64,000 nt of DNA from a virus. The translations under genes and the position numbers were made by a program. Positions 45,010-51,554 of this stretch are shown here, one piece after another (position 1 is the first letter of the stretch; each line of letters opens with the position of its first letter). Under the pieces are notes generated by a model, which was not told the DNA's origin, did no database searches, and saw nothing but the letters and a program-made list of their open reading frames with translations. The stretch is taken from IMG/VR virus record IMGVR_UViG_3300031857_000123, positions 1 to 64,000 of that record; one strand, given 5' to 3'.

Positions 45010-45283
45010 TTTTCAGTTTCTCACTATAATGTTCAATAATTTCACGACCCTCGGCTACACTGCAAATTTCAAAAAGTCCGTCTAGTAAGGCATAGATATT
45101 TTCAGTGCTTGCAGGAATCGAGACACCTTCACGACTAGGTACAAATTCCCCTTCATACGACAAGAAGTATTTGCGTAGTTGTATATAAGTAACGTCTCTG
45201 AAATCGTTAACAGCTAATCGAACTTGAAAACCTTTGTCCATGTTTTCTTCGATTGTTTTTGAGTAGAGTATATTCTCGTCCAT
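44990..45283 (-). CDS. PC4/p15-like transcriptional coactivator domain protein
   Basis: 97 residues from ATG 45283. The stretch 'GFQVRLAVNDFRDVTYIQLRKYFLSYEGEFVPSREGVSIPASTENIYALLDGL' (residues 22-74) follows the PC4 ssDNA-binding fold: beta strands with 'DVRxYY...PTxKGISL' positions. Such proteins bind single-stranded DNA and modulate transcription. It overlaps the next small gene. Confidence 0.72.
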   Translation of the reverse strand: MDENILYSKTIEENMDKGFQVRLAVNDFRDVTYIQLRKYFLSYEGEFVPSREGVSIPASTENIYALLDGLFEICSVAEGREIIEHYSEKLKNEQPLV

Positions 45284-45288
45284 ATTTA

Positions 45289-45531
45289 TCAGCCTTTTGG
45301 CGCAGATATAATTCTTTGCAGGTTTTCGTGTGTTGCTGGGGTTGCCCAATGTGTGGTAGCCCAGTCTGTAATGCAGTTGTTTTCTGAGATCTGCGACTCA
45401 CGTCCTGCTACGCGCATAAGGTTACACCAGTGAGTCCAGTAGTCAGCAAGTATGGCCGCATCAGACCATACTTGCCATACTGCTTCACTGTATTTCTCGT
45501 TTACAGGCTCGCAGTACATCCAGTACCTCAT
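45289..45531 (-). CDS. Hypothetical protein, Trp-rich
   Basis: 80 residues with nine Trp (WQVWSDAAILADYWTHWCNLMR). Soluble, helical. It overlaps the upstream gene by ATGA and ends 5 nt before the PC4-like start. Function unknown. Confidence 0.6.
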   Translation of the reverse strand: MRYWMYCEPVNEKYSEAVWQVWSDAAILADYWTHWCNLMRVAGRESQISENNCITDWATTHWATPATHENLQRIISAPKG

Positions 45532-46154
45532 ACACGAACTCCTAGTTCACGAAGATGTTCTAGTGATGCCAGTTCGTGTGCTTCTTGGTATGCACTCTGT
45601 AACCACTTGTCGCTAAGCAGCCAGATACGATAGACCCAGCCGTGTTTATCGGACTTCTGCTCAGACTCAATACGTGCAGTAGAGTCATAACGCGCACTGT
45701 ACACAACTTCGCCTACACGAAAGCGGTCACGTACTGCACCTTCTGGAATCAGCTCTGGGCGAAAGTAACTTGACCCAGGCACTCGGATTGGTACTGCGTT
45801 GTCTTCTAGCACACGCTTAATGAAACCTGCACTGCGATAAGTCATTTTTGAAATTGCATCAACAGTTTCACCATTTAAGTATTCTGAGATAATATAAACT
45901 ACGTCTTCCCGGCTAGCGGGCTTGCCGCGTAGCTCAGCACGACGTTGTGCATCACGAGCTTGAGAACGCTTAAAGTCCTCGATAATAGTACCCAAGCGGG
46001 TAGTGTTGTATGCCATGCCAAGAATCTGGCAAGCATCTTTTTTGGTAATAGGCTTCTGGCCCTCTTCAGTGGGTTCTAGTAGGCGGATAACTCGGCTAAT
46101 GTTGGCCGGAGTCATCAGTTCGGTTTCCAGTTCGCTTCGTTTCTTTGTTGCCAT
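45528..46154 (-). CDS. Helix-turn-helix protein
   Basis: 208 residues. The N-terminal half has HTH-like segments ('ITKKDACQILGMAYNTTRLGTIIEDF' and 'ETVDAISKMTYRSAGFIKRVLED'), the C-terminal half a beta domain ('RVGEVVYSARYDSTARIESE'). It probably binds DNA or acts in early regulation. It is coupled to 45289..45531. Confidence 0.6.
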   Translation of the reverse strand: MATKKRSELETELMTPANISRVIRLLEPTEEGQKPITKKDACQILGMAYNTTRLGTIIEDFKRSQARDAQRRAELRGKPASREDVVYIISEYLNGETVDAISKMTYRSAGFIKRVLEDNAVPIRVPGSSYFRPELIPEGAVRDRFRVGEVVYSARYDSTARIESEQKSDKHGWVYRIWLLSDKWLQSAYQEAHELASLEHLRELGVRV

Positions 46155-46155
46155 A

Positions 46156-46359
46156 TTAATATTTACTTTTGGTTTTTATACCGTACTTTTCTTGATGTTT
46201 TGACTTTTGTTTTGCTTCATGCACTGCAATAGCTGTGCGTATTTCTTGTAACAAAGCTTCGTCGTCCCACACAAGAGTGGTCTTGCCGTCAGGCCAAGTG
46301 GTAACAGTAAGATGATTGCCTACTACCACTCGTGGTTTAGGTTGTTTCTTTTGTTTCAT
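46156..46359 (-). CDS. Small basic protein
   Basis: 67 residues from ATG 46359; Lys-rich at both ends with a central 'VTTWPDGKTTLVWDDEALLQEI'. One base separates it from the next gene. Function unknown. Confidence 0.55.
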   Translation of the reverse strand: MKQKKQPKPRVVVGNHLTVTTWPDGKTTLVWDDEALLQEIRTAIAVHEAKQKSKHQEKYGIKTKSKY

Positions 46360-46362
46360 AAC

Positions 46363-46387
46363 AAAAATAGGCGGCACTAGGCCGCCT
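46363..46387 (-). terminator. Terminator after 46391..46753
   Basis: AGGCGGC pairs with GCCGCCT around CTAGT, followed by ATTTTTG on the minus strand. Confidence 0.85.
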
Positions 46388-46390
46388 GGA

Positions 46391-46753
46391 TTACTTGAGG
46401 ATACTGAGGAAGTATACAGCTGCTTTGCCAGTCAACTTGCTGAGAATGTCTTCGTCAACAGGTTTGTTCATATCTTCGATAGCTGCTTTCAAGTCAGCAA
46501 TAGCGGACTCTTTGCTTACACGAGCTGGCTTGTCACCAGCTGCAGGTGTTTTGGTTTTAGCACTACCTGCGGCTGGGTCTTTTTTCACATAAACACCGGC
46601 TTGTACCAGTACCATGCGAACGCCATTAGGCGATTGCTCGAATTCTTCGGCAATGTCTTTGATGATTTCAGTTGAGTTGTCAGGTGTTGGGCCTGCGGCT
46701 TCGTATTTTGCGATAACTTCTTGCTTAAGTTCGTCTGTCCAAGTTGCTGCCAT
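46391..46753 (-). CDS. SANT/HTH-like DNA-binding protein
   Basis: 120 residues. The N-terminal half ('WTDELKQEVIAKYEAAGP...EIIKDIAEEFEQSPNGVRMVLVQAGVY') has the same 'W(S/T)DE' opening and helix-turn-helix as 42271..43020. A Pro/Ala/Lys linker joins a helical C-terminus. It is followed by a strong terminator, as is its larger relative, which suggests high-level expression of both. Confidence 0.6.
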   Translation of the reverse strand: MAATWTDELKQEVIAKYEAAGPTPDNSTEIIKDIAEEFEQSPNGVRMVLVQAGVYVKKDPAAGSAKTKTPAAGDKPARVSKESAIADLKAAIEDMNKPVDEDILSKLTGKAAVYFLSILK

Positions 46754-46776
46754 GATGTGCTTTCTGTTATTTGTGT

Positions 46777-47049
46777 TTAAATGTGGTCTGTGGTAACGTC
46801 GGTCATTTTTTCTGGAATAAACCGGCGATAGTTATGCTTTAAATCATATTTTTGCATAACAGCTATTTTAGCATTATATTGACTCTCAAGCAAGTCACGA
46901 TATTCGCGGGTGAATTCTGCAAAGTTATCTTCTGGCATTTGCGATACATCAATGCCTTCAAAGTGGGTACTGGGCTGCACTACTTCAATAACTGCACGCT
47001 TGCTAGCAGTGCCATCAGCTTTTGTGTAACTAAATTCTACGAGTTTCAT
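46777..47049 (-). CDS. Conserved hypothetical protein
   Basis: 90 residues from ATG 47049. Begins MKLVEFSYTKADGTASKRAVIEV, then an acidic middle and a basic end (DLKHNYRRFIPEKM). A promoter lies 33 nt upstream. Function unknown. Confidence 0.6.
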   Translation of the reverse strand: MKLVEFSYTKADGTASKRAVIEVVQPSTHFEGIDVSQMPEDNFAEFTREYRDLLESQYNAKIAVMQKYDLKHNYRRFIPEKMTDVTTDHI

Positions 47050-47081
47050 GTGGTTTGCCTTTTGTATCAATCTAAGCCACT

Positions 47082-47110
47082 ATTATACTGTGATTTGACT
47101 GTGAGTTCAA
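47082..47110 (-). promoter_or_regulatory. Sigma70-type promoter
   Basis: Minus strand: TTGAAC at 47110-47105, TATAAT at 47087-47082, spacer 17 bp, ahead of 46777..47049. Confidence 0.87.
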
Positions 47111-47112
47111 TA

Positions 47113-47382
47113 CTAAATTTCTTGATCTTGTTTTAGGATTTCTCGTGCAAGACCTGTGGAAAACTGCTCTGCCATGCGTTCGCTGAACATTGGCAGTATT
47201 AGCAGTGGAGCCACAGCCGCACTTACAAGCACATAAACTACTGTGCTGGTTTTAGGATATTTGGTAAAGCTATTTGAGATTTCGCTAGCACGCGCTTGTT
47301 GCACCAGCGGCCAAAACCAAAAAATGCAGGCAGTAATTGAGGTACTAAATGCAAATAGCAAATAGTAGCCAATCAATTCCAT
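47113..47382 (-). CDS. Two-span membrane protein
   Basis: 89 residues with hydrophobic segments at about 5-25 and 48-66 separated by a basic loop (QQARASEISNSFTKYPK). It overlaps the previous gene by 10 nt. Function unknown; an early membrane protein. Confidence 0.6.
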   Translation of the reverse strand: MELIGYYLLFAFSTSITACIFWFWPLVQQARASEISNSFTKYPKTSTVVYVLVSAAVAPLLILPMFSERMAEQFSTGLAREILKQDQEI

Positions 47383-47759
47383 GTGCTGCCTTTGCGCATA
47401 AAGGCACGAGCGCCTAGTGTGAAGTCAACTTTACCTTGTGGCAGATTGATGAACAGTTTGGTACTTGGCACTGTCATTGCCGCTTGCGCCACTTTAGGGT
47501 TAGAACTAAACAGTTCTTTTGGAGCGCGACCGGTAAACTCTTTGAACAGTTTGGCCAGGCGAATTGCTGTGTGCGACCACTGTGGGGTAGTGGGAGCTTT
47601 GCGTTGACGGCCGGTTTCTAACAATGCATTTTGCACCTGCATATTATTGGGCTGTGATCTGAGCGTACGCTCTAGTCTGCGTTTGCGGTTGGCTTGTGTG
47701 CGTGCCACGCCTTGTGGAACGGCTGCTGCAGGTGCGGCGGTTTTGGATTTTGTTGCCAT
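47373..47759 (-). CDS. Basic hypothetical protein
   Basis: 128 residues, with an Ala-rich N-terminus and a strongly basic stretch (RTQANRKRRLERTLRSQ). Nucleic-acid binding is possible from charge alone. It abuts the upstream gene. Confidence 0.55.
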   Translation of the reverse strand: MATKSKTAAPAAAVPQGVARTQANRKRRLERTLRSQPNNMQVQNALLETGRQRKAPTTPQWSHTAIRLAKLFKEFTGRAPKELFSSNPKVAQAAMTVPSTKLFINLPQGKVDFTLGARAFMRKGSTWN

Positions 47760-48008
47760 TTATAACTTTCTGATTGTATATGCGCCGGGATTATTGTGTA
47801 CAGCGGTTAATTCAACTACTCCAGCGGTGTCCAAGAATTCTAGTACTTGAAAAGCTTCGCCATAAGTTTGAATTACCACGCTGGGTTCATTGATTACTTC
47901 AGTTACCCACTCTAAAAACTGTAGTGTAACTGGAACTCGTTCAGTTTGCGAAAGGCCAGTTAGCAACACTCGAAAGGGGTTCGTAGTCAATGTGTGTGGG
48001 TGTGACAT
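47760..48008 (-). CDS. Hypothetical protein
   Basis: 82 residues from ATG 48008 (an in-frame ATG four codons earlier is also possible). Mixed alpha/beta, no motifs. The first 68 nt overlap 47941..48300 in another frame, unusually long for this genome, so the start may be further downstream. Confidence 0.5.
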   Translation of the reverse strand: MSHPHTLTTNPFRVLLTGLSQTERVPVTLQFLEWVTEVINEPSVVIQTYGEAFQVLEFLDTAGVVELTAVHNNPGAYTIRKL

Positions 48009-48300
48009 GGGCTTGTGCATCGCTGTTTACATAGTCTGTGATAGATTCGGCATTTTTAATGTCTTGTGCAATTTTATAGCACTCACCTAGTGCAGCAATC
48101 AGTTCTGGAATGCTGTCTACTGCAATAGGCATAATTCGGTCACAGCCGTCAACAATCACGACTTCTTCTGTGCCACCAGCATTAGTGCCAAACTCTACAT
48201 AGTTGTAGTAAAAGTCACCAGAAGCGTCTGGGCCAAAAAGGTTTTCGTCGCCAAAGGTGTCGACGTCATGTGCAGGAACTTTAGCAAAATTAATTTTCAT
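47941..48300 (-). CDS. Acidic hypothetical protein
   Basis: 119 residues, acidic and aromatic (DEN, YYNYVEFG), opening the operon below the promoter at 48339-48367. Function unknown. Confidence 0.6.
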   Translation of the reverse strand: MKINFAKVPAHDVDTFGDENLFGPDASGDFYYNYVEFGTNAGGTEEVVIVDGCDRIMPIAVDSIPELIAALGECYKIAQDIKNAESITDYVNSDAQAHVTPTHIDYEPLSSVANWPFAN

Positions 48301-48338
48301 GTGATTGGGTATGGTTATGGTTGTTGCGTTAAAAGAAT

Positions 48339-48367
48339 ATTATAACAAAAAGTAGTTACAGTTTCAA
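48339..48367 (-). promoter_or_regulatory. Sigma70-type promoter
   Basis: Minus strand: TTGAAA at 48367-48362, TATAAT at 48344-48339, spacer 17 bp. It restarts transcription just after the terminator that ends the tRNA-Ile2 operon. Confidence 0.87.
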
Positions 48368-48384
48368 GTGAATATTTTCGCAAA

Positions 48385-48409
48385 CAAAAAACCCACCTAA
48401 ACGGTGGGT
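48385..48409 (-). terminator. Terminator after tRNA-Ile2
   Basis: ACCCACC/GGTGGGT stem with a 5-nt loop followed by TTTTTTG on the minus strand. It ends the rubrerythrin-rubredoxin-tRNA unit. Confidence 0.9.
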
Positions 48410-48413
48410 GGTT

Positions 48414-48488
48414 TGGTGCGCTAGACTGGAATCGAACCAGTACTCGATCGATTATGAGTCGACTGCTTTGCCTTTAAGCTACTAGCGC
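48414..48488 (-). tRNA. tRNA-CAT, probably tRNA-Ile2
   Basis: A full cloverleaf: GCGCTAG/CTAGCGC acceptor, anticodon loop CTCATAA, encoded ACCA. The anticodon arm (TCGA-CTCATAA-TCGA) resembles the E. coli minor tRNA-Ile whose C34 is changed to lysidine, so it may read AUA; elongator Met cannot be excluded. Its 5' end overlaps the stop of the preceding gene. Confidence 0.9.
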
Positions 48489-48637
48489 AAGGTTTTCATG
48501 ATTTCTGACCGCTGTTCAGGAGTGTAACGAACCCAGTTTATGACTTGTTCCAGCGTGCGTTTGCATGTGGTACATTGCTGCAGTTGGGGGTCTAACAAAC
48601 ACCGTTGCTGACAGGGACTTTCAATCTTCGAACTCAA
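48482..48637 (-). CDS. DUF1289-like Cys protein
   Basis: 51 residues from a TTG start at 48637 inside the rubredoxin 3' end. The pattern 'ESPCQQRCLLDPQLQQCTTCKRTLEQVINW...EQRSEIM' is that of the DUF1289 family (SPC..C.LD....C..C.RT..EI..W). Four Cys suggest metal or Fe-S binding, fitting the redox partners upstream. The UAG stop lies within the acceptor stem of tRNA-Ile2, a 7-nt overlap. Confidence 0.75.
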   Translation of the reverse strand: MSSKIESPCQQRCLLDPQLQQCTTCKRTLEQVINWVRYTPEQRSEIMKTLR

Positions 48638-48755
48638 CGTAGTCTTCTTTGCCTACGCCACATTCTGGGCATTCAAAATCGTCTGGCAAATCTTCCCAAC
48701 GACCTTCTAGTTCTTCATTGTGAACGTGGTCACATACTACACAAATTCGTGTCAT
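48621..48755 (-). CDS. Rubredoxin
   Basis: 44 residues. CVVC (5-8) and CPEC (29-32) with 'EDLPDDFECPECGVGK' give the classic iron-tetrahedral rubredoxin, slightly shorter than the usual 52. It is coupled to the rubrerythrin gene by an ATGA overlap, so the two form an electron-transfer pair. Confidence 0.88.
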   Translation of the reverse strand: MTRICVVCDHVHNEELEGRWEDLPDDFECPECGVGKEDYVEFED

Positions 48756-49204
48756 TGTACGGTCTCCCAGACTTGTTGATATGCTTCTGCATGACGTTGC
48801 TCGACACGCTTGAGTGCTGCAAAACGCTTTTCAGCTTTGGCCAATACTTTGGCAAATGCTTCAGCATGTTCACGTGACTCAGCAGTTTGATGACGCACCT
48901 CAATTAAGGCTGCTTCGTTGTTTTCTCGTTCTGCGGCTTCTTCCATGCGAGGATACATTTCAGTATACTCGTAGGTTTCGCCTTCAATGGCTTTTTCCAA
49001 GCATACTTTGGTTGAGGGTCGCCCAATAAGTAACTCAAGATGACCCCAAGCATGTTTTAGTTCCTGGTCGGCTGTATGCTCGAAGTGTTTTGCAACATCT
49101 TCGAATCCATCTTCACGTGCAATTTTAGCAAAGTAGCGATACTTAATATGAGCCATAGACTCACCTGCTAGTGCACTCTCTAAATTTTGTAATGTTAGTG
49201 ACAT
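48752..49204 (-). CDS. Rubrerythrin (ferritin-like diiron domain)
   Basis: 150 residues. The first helix pair carries 'ALAGESMAHIKYRYFAKIA' and 'FEHTADQELKHAWGH' (ExxH), the second 'EGETYEYTEMYPRM' and 'TAESREHAEAF' (ExxH), the ligands of a diiron site. The C-terminal rubredoxin domain of full rubrerythrins is missing and is supplied by the separate next gene. It probably reduces peroxide during infection. A perfect promoter is upstream. Confidence 0.88.
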   Translation of the reverse strand: MSLTLQNLESALAGESMAHIKYRYFAKIAREDGFEDVAKHFEHTADQELKHAWGHLELLIGRPSTKVCLEKAIEGETYEYTEMYPRMEEAAERENNEAALIEVRHQTAESREHAEAFAKVLAKAEKRFAALKRVEQRHAEAYQQVWETVQ

Positions 49205-49237
49205 AGTTATAAATAAAAAATCCCCGAAACAGTACTT

Positions 49238-49266
49238 ATTATACTAGATTCAGGGACATGGTTCAA
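49238..49266 (-). promoter_or_regulatory. Sigma70-type promoter for rubrerythrin operon
   Basis: Minus strand: TTGAAC at 49266-49261, TATAAT at 49243-49238, spacer 17 bp, preceded by AAATCTACAC. Confidence 0.9.
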
Positions 49267-49275
49267 GTGTAGATT

Positions 49276-49350
49276 TGGTACATCCTGACAGTTTCGAACT
49301 GCCGACCCTCTCGGTGTAAACGAGACGCTCTACCACTGAGCTAAGGATGC
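49276..49350 (-). tRNA. tRNA-Val(TAC)
   Basis: GCATCCT/AGGATGT acceptor, anticodon loop TTTACAC in stem TCTCG/CGAGA, T-loop TTCGAAA, encoded ACCA. Confidence 0.93.
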
Positions 49351-49351
49351 A

Positions 49352-49425
49352 TGGAGCGGGGTACGAGGATCGAACTCGTCTCACTAGCTTGGAAGGCTAG
49401 AGCACAGCCACTATACCAACCCCGC
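49352..49425 (-). tRNA. tRNA-Gly(TCC)
   Basis: GCGGGGT/ACCCCGC acceptor, anticodon loop CTTCCAA, stem CTAGC/GCTAG, T-loop TTCGATC, encoded TCCA. One base from tRNA-Val. Confidence 0.93.
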
Positions 49426-49427
49426 GT

Positions 49428-49631
49428 TTAATTTAACATTTGTGGAACATACTCAGTTCCAGCGCCACGTGCGCCTGGTTTCCCTACCATGTCAGCATAG
49501 TCTGAAACCATGGTAACATACTGCATACCTTGCTTACGCAGAAGATCACAATAAATAAGTGCAGATTGTAGTTGTACGATCTCTGTTGAGCAAGCACTGC
49601 CCAAGTCGTTTGTCCAGTATATTTTATACAT
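49428..49631 (-). CDS. Hypothetical protein between tRNA-Gly genes
   Basis: 67 residues from ATG 49631 (MYKIYWTNDLGSAC), helical with a C-terminal Gly-rich stretch. An upstream in-frame ATG lies in the tRNA and is unlikely. The stop is 2 nt before tRNA-Gly(TCC). Function unknown. Confidence 0.55.
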   Translation of the reverse strand: MYKIYWTNDLGSACSTEIVQLQSALIYCDLLRKQGMQYVTMVSDYADMVGKPGARGAGTEYVPQMLN

Positions 49632-49640
49632 AATTGTTTG

Positions 49641-49715
49641 TGGAGCAGGATAGGAGGGTCGAACTCCTGACATTCTCGTTGGCAACGAGACATTCTACCA
49701 CTGAATTAATCCTGC
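49641..49715 (-). tRNA. tRNA-Gly(GCC)
   Basis: GCAGGAT/ATCCTGC acceptor, anticodon loop TTGCCAA in stem TCTCG/CGAGA, T-loop TTCGACC, encoded TCCA. Confidence 0.93.
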
Positions 49716-50024
49716 TTAAAAGGGTACATCGTCATCTAAGATACTGCGAATCATTTCACGTTCGCGCTTGACTAAGTCGTCTTCGAGCCAAGGTTTGATT
49801 TCTTCTTCGATGAATCGTTGCTGAGCCTTATACCCAGCGTGTTCTTGTATGGTTTCGGTAACAATCTTGGTAAACTTAAATAATCCAGACTTTTCAGCCC
49901 AGATCAGGTATTCGTAGTGGTCTGGGATACAATCACATACTCGGCAACCTTGTAGTTTGCCTACCATAATTTTGTCTTGCATGTCTAAGAGTGGAGACTT
50001 TAGTTTTGAGAATCCAATTGCCAT
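49716..50024 (-). CDS. Hypothetical protein, possible exonuclease-associated domain
   Basis: 102 residues from ATG 50024, chosen for GGAG 8 nt upstream and the shared TAATG. 'MVGKLQGCRVCDCIPDHYEYLIWAEKSG' resembles the 'fGkyKGk.l.dvP..YL.Wl' motif seen at the C-terminus of exonuclease X-type proteins; the match is weak. The stop abuts tRNA-Gly(GCC) directly. Confidence 0.55.
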   Translation of the reverse strand: MAIGFSKLKSPLLDMQDKIMVGKLQGCRVCDCIPDHYEYLIWAEKSGLFKFTKIVTETIQEHAGYKAQQRFIEEEIKPWLEDDLVKREREMIRSILDDDVPF

Positions 50025-50182
50025 TACCAGTGTCTCCATACGCCTGCTACAATAAAGCAATTTGTGCCAATATAACTTAACACAATTAGTGTTCTGATAA
50101 TGGCTACCACATCAGCTTCGCAGTCAGTATTTCCAGCTTTGGCGCCTAGGGCATTTGCCCAAAGTCTCCAAAATTTTCTCAT
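50024..50182 (-). CDS. Small membrane protein
   Basis: 52 residues with one hydrophobic span (about 26-48, VAIIRTLIVLSYIGTNCFIVAGVW). Coupled on both sides: ATGA overlap with 50179..50337 and TAATG with 49716..50024. Function unknown. Confidence 0.6.
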   Translation of the reverse strand: MRKFWRLWANALGAKAGNTDCEADVVAIIRTLIVLSYIGTNCFIVAGVWRHW

Positions 50183-50337
50183 GCTTGTTGCTCTGCTTCT
50201 AGCTGTTCAAGCCTATCGGCTGCTTCTTCTAGCAAGTCTGCTATACGGTCTGGTTTGCCCTCTTGCACCGATTTTCTGGTAGCAATCTGACGACGTATTT
50301 CAGCACGTTTTCGTAGTCTGTAGATTAGTGTTTCCAT
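50179..50337 (-). CDS. Small helical basic protein
   Basis: 52 residues, 'METLIYRLRKRAEIRRQIATR' then an acidic helix. The GGAG ribosome site lies against the 3' arm of the hairpin at 50345..50447, whose last two bases are its GG, so folding could limit access to it. Confidence 0.6.
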   Translation of the reverse strand: METLIYRLRKRAEIRRQIATRKSVQEGKPDRIADLLEEAADRLEQLEAEQQA

Positions 50338-50344
50338 AATTACT

Positions 50345-50447
50345 CCATATATAACCACACTAGGTGTCAAGGCTTCTCACTACGCCTGTTCGCGACTAGT
50401 ACACTAGACACCACCGTGGAGTTAAGGCTTAGTGTGGTTATATATGG
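50345..50447 (-). repeat. Intergenic hairpin 1 (18-bp perfect arms)
   Basis: Arms CCATATATAACCACACTA and TAGTGTGGTTATATATGG. The minus-strand 5' arm begins with the CCA of tRNA-Ser(TGA); the 3' arm ends at the ribosome site of 50179..50337. Inside, GGTGTC pairs with GACACC. Confidence 0.9.
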
Positions 50448-50536
50448 CGGGTAGCAGAGGAGTCGAACCCCATCCCGTTTCCGAGAACCCAGTTTTCAAG
50501 GCTGGTCGCAGGACCAACCCCGCTGCATTACTACCC
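50445..50536 (-). tRNA. tRNA-Ser(TGA)
   Basis: GGGTAGT/GCTACCC acceptor, anticodon loop CTTGAAA, long variable arm TCTCG-GAAA-CGGGA, encoded GCCA. 92 nt, class II. Confidence 0.9.
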
Positions 50537-50542
50537 ACTATT

Positions 50543-51127
50543 TTATTCTTGTTTTGCTTCTGATTCACGCTTGGCTTGCATAGCTTGCAGCCGCTTGACC
50601 ACTTCGTCCGAACCCATCCAAATGTCTTTGTTGTGCAACATACTGGAGATTTCTTCGCGGGTTAAAAAGTCTTGGTATACTTCAGTCATGAAGTTTTCTG
50701 ACCAAGTACGTTCAAACTGTAGCTGATCGTACATTTCGCCGCCTTTGCCAAATGTTCCAGCCGAATAGTTGTGAAACATAAACAAGCTGTGTGGCGTGAC
50801 TTCTTGCGAATGACCGTGTAGGAAGATCATGGTGGCTGCACTCATGCAAGCACCTTCTACACTGCACACAACAGTAGCATCTGTGTCCGACATTACTCGT
50901 AAGAACTGTAGTGTGGTAAAAAGATCACCACCAGGACTATTGATATAAATGCGAATTGTGTCGGCGGCCGATGCGTTACGAATAATGTCAAACCACTCAA
51001 TGTATTCCTCGGAATCTTGAATTGGTCCTGACAAATAAAACTCATGAACGTGTGCGACTGGCTTTGTGAAATTGGTTGAAAACTTGTTGGATTCAAACAA
51101 TTTAGGGTCGAGAATATTAGACTTCAT
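50543..51127 (-). CDS. ClpP-like serine protease
   Basis: 194 residues. 'IRIYINSPGGDLFTTLQFLR', then 'ACMSAATMIFLHG' with the nucleophile Ser96, 'FMFHNYSAG' with His119, and a later Asp region (NKDIWMGSDEVV). This is the ClpP/crotonase-like catalytic order. In phages such proteins are usually head maturation proteases; here the gene is away from structural genes and immediately downstream of a phage tmRNA. It begins 11 nt after hairpin 2, with AAAGGAACTT as ribosome site. Confidence 0.85.
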   Translation of the reverse strand: MKSNILDPKLFESNKFSTNFTKPVAHVHEFYLSGPIQDSEEYIEWFDIIRNASAADTIRIYINSPGGDLFTTLQFLRVMSDTDATVVCSVEGACMSAATMIFLHGHSQEVTPHSLFMFHNYSAGTFGKGGEMYDQLQFERTWSENFMTEVYQDFLTREEISSMLHNKDIWMGSDEVVKRLQAMQAKRESEAKQE

Positions 51128-51137
51128 AAGTTCCTTT

Positions 51138-51221
51138 ACTATATTTAAGTACTCTAGCTAGCCAAGGAGCCCTTGCTGTTAGGCAAGGTGGGGTTTTAAC
51201 CCAAAAGTACTTAAATATAGT
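51138..51221 (-). repeat. Intergenic hairpin 2 (16-bp perfect arms), 3' side of tmRNA
   Basis: ACTATATTTAAGTACT pairs perfectly with AGTACTTAAATATAGT. It begins one base after the last recognisable tmRNA stem and ends before the ClpP-like start. Inside are GGGTT/AACCC and CCTTGC/GCAAGG hairpins. Arms resemble those of hairpin 3. Confidence 0.9.
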
Positions 51222-51265
51222 GCCAGTATTCTGTTACGAGGAACTGGCCAAACCCTAAGCAGCAA

Positions 51266-51298
51266 TTAAGCTGCTAAAGCGTAAACTTGATCGTTTGC
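51266..51298 (-). other. tmRNA tag-peptide reading frame
   Basis: Codons GCA to TAA encode ANDQVYALAA. The terminal ALAA is the degron read by host ClpXP and related proteases. Confidence 0.93.
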
Positions 51299-51419
51299 GT
51301 TTATTTTTGTTTTGCTTCTGCAAATGGGAACAACCCCAATCTTAAGGCTTCTGCTTTACCTAGTTGTCTACGTCTCTACTCTTAGCCCAATCGATCCTGT
51401 GTCAGGCCCATCAAAAGAA

Positions 51420-51494
51420 AACTGAATTCAGGCTCTATGTCCTGACCATATGCTTACGCCGTGATGCACGTTGTACACCGTGTCAATTTTCTTT
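51420..51494 (-). other. tmRNA intervening segment with long stem
   Basis: The segment between CCA and the mature 5' end starts AAAGAAAATTGA and ends TCAGTTTTCTTTTGAT. Together with the flanking acceptor bases it forms an 18-position helix with one U-G and one mismatch. It is removed in two-piece tmRNAs. Confidence 0.8.
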
Positions 51495-51554
51495 TGGTGG
51501 ACCTGGCGGGCACTGCCCCCGCGTGTCGAACTCTTTTGGGTCGGCTTCATACAA

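Larger units (their letters stand above)
51222..51554 (-). ncRNA. ssrA: tmRNA, circularly permuted (two-piece)
   Basis: Minus strand, 5' to 3': the acceptor piece (51554-51495) carries stem-loop GCGGG/CCCGC and ends CAGGTCCACCA. A 75-nt intervening segment (51494-51420) follows, then the coding piece (51419-51222). This begins GGGCCTG, which pairs with the acceptor 3' strand, and continues ACACAGGATCGATTGGG, matching the tmRNA D-loop region. The tag reading frame 51298-51266 encodes ANDQVYALAA and a stop, followed by helix GCAGC/GCTGC and stem GCCAGT/ACTGGC. The T-loop GGCAGTG lacks the usual TTC. It rescues stalled ribosomes and marks products for proteolysis. Confidence 0.93.
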
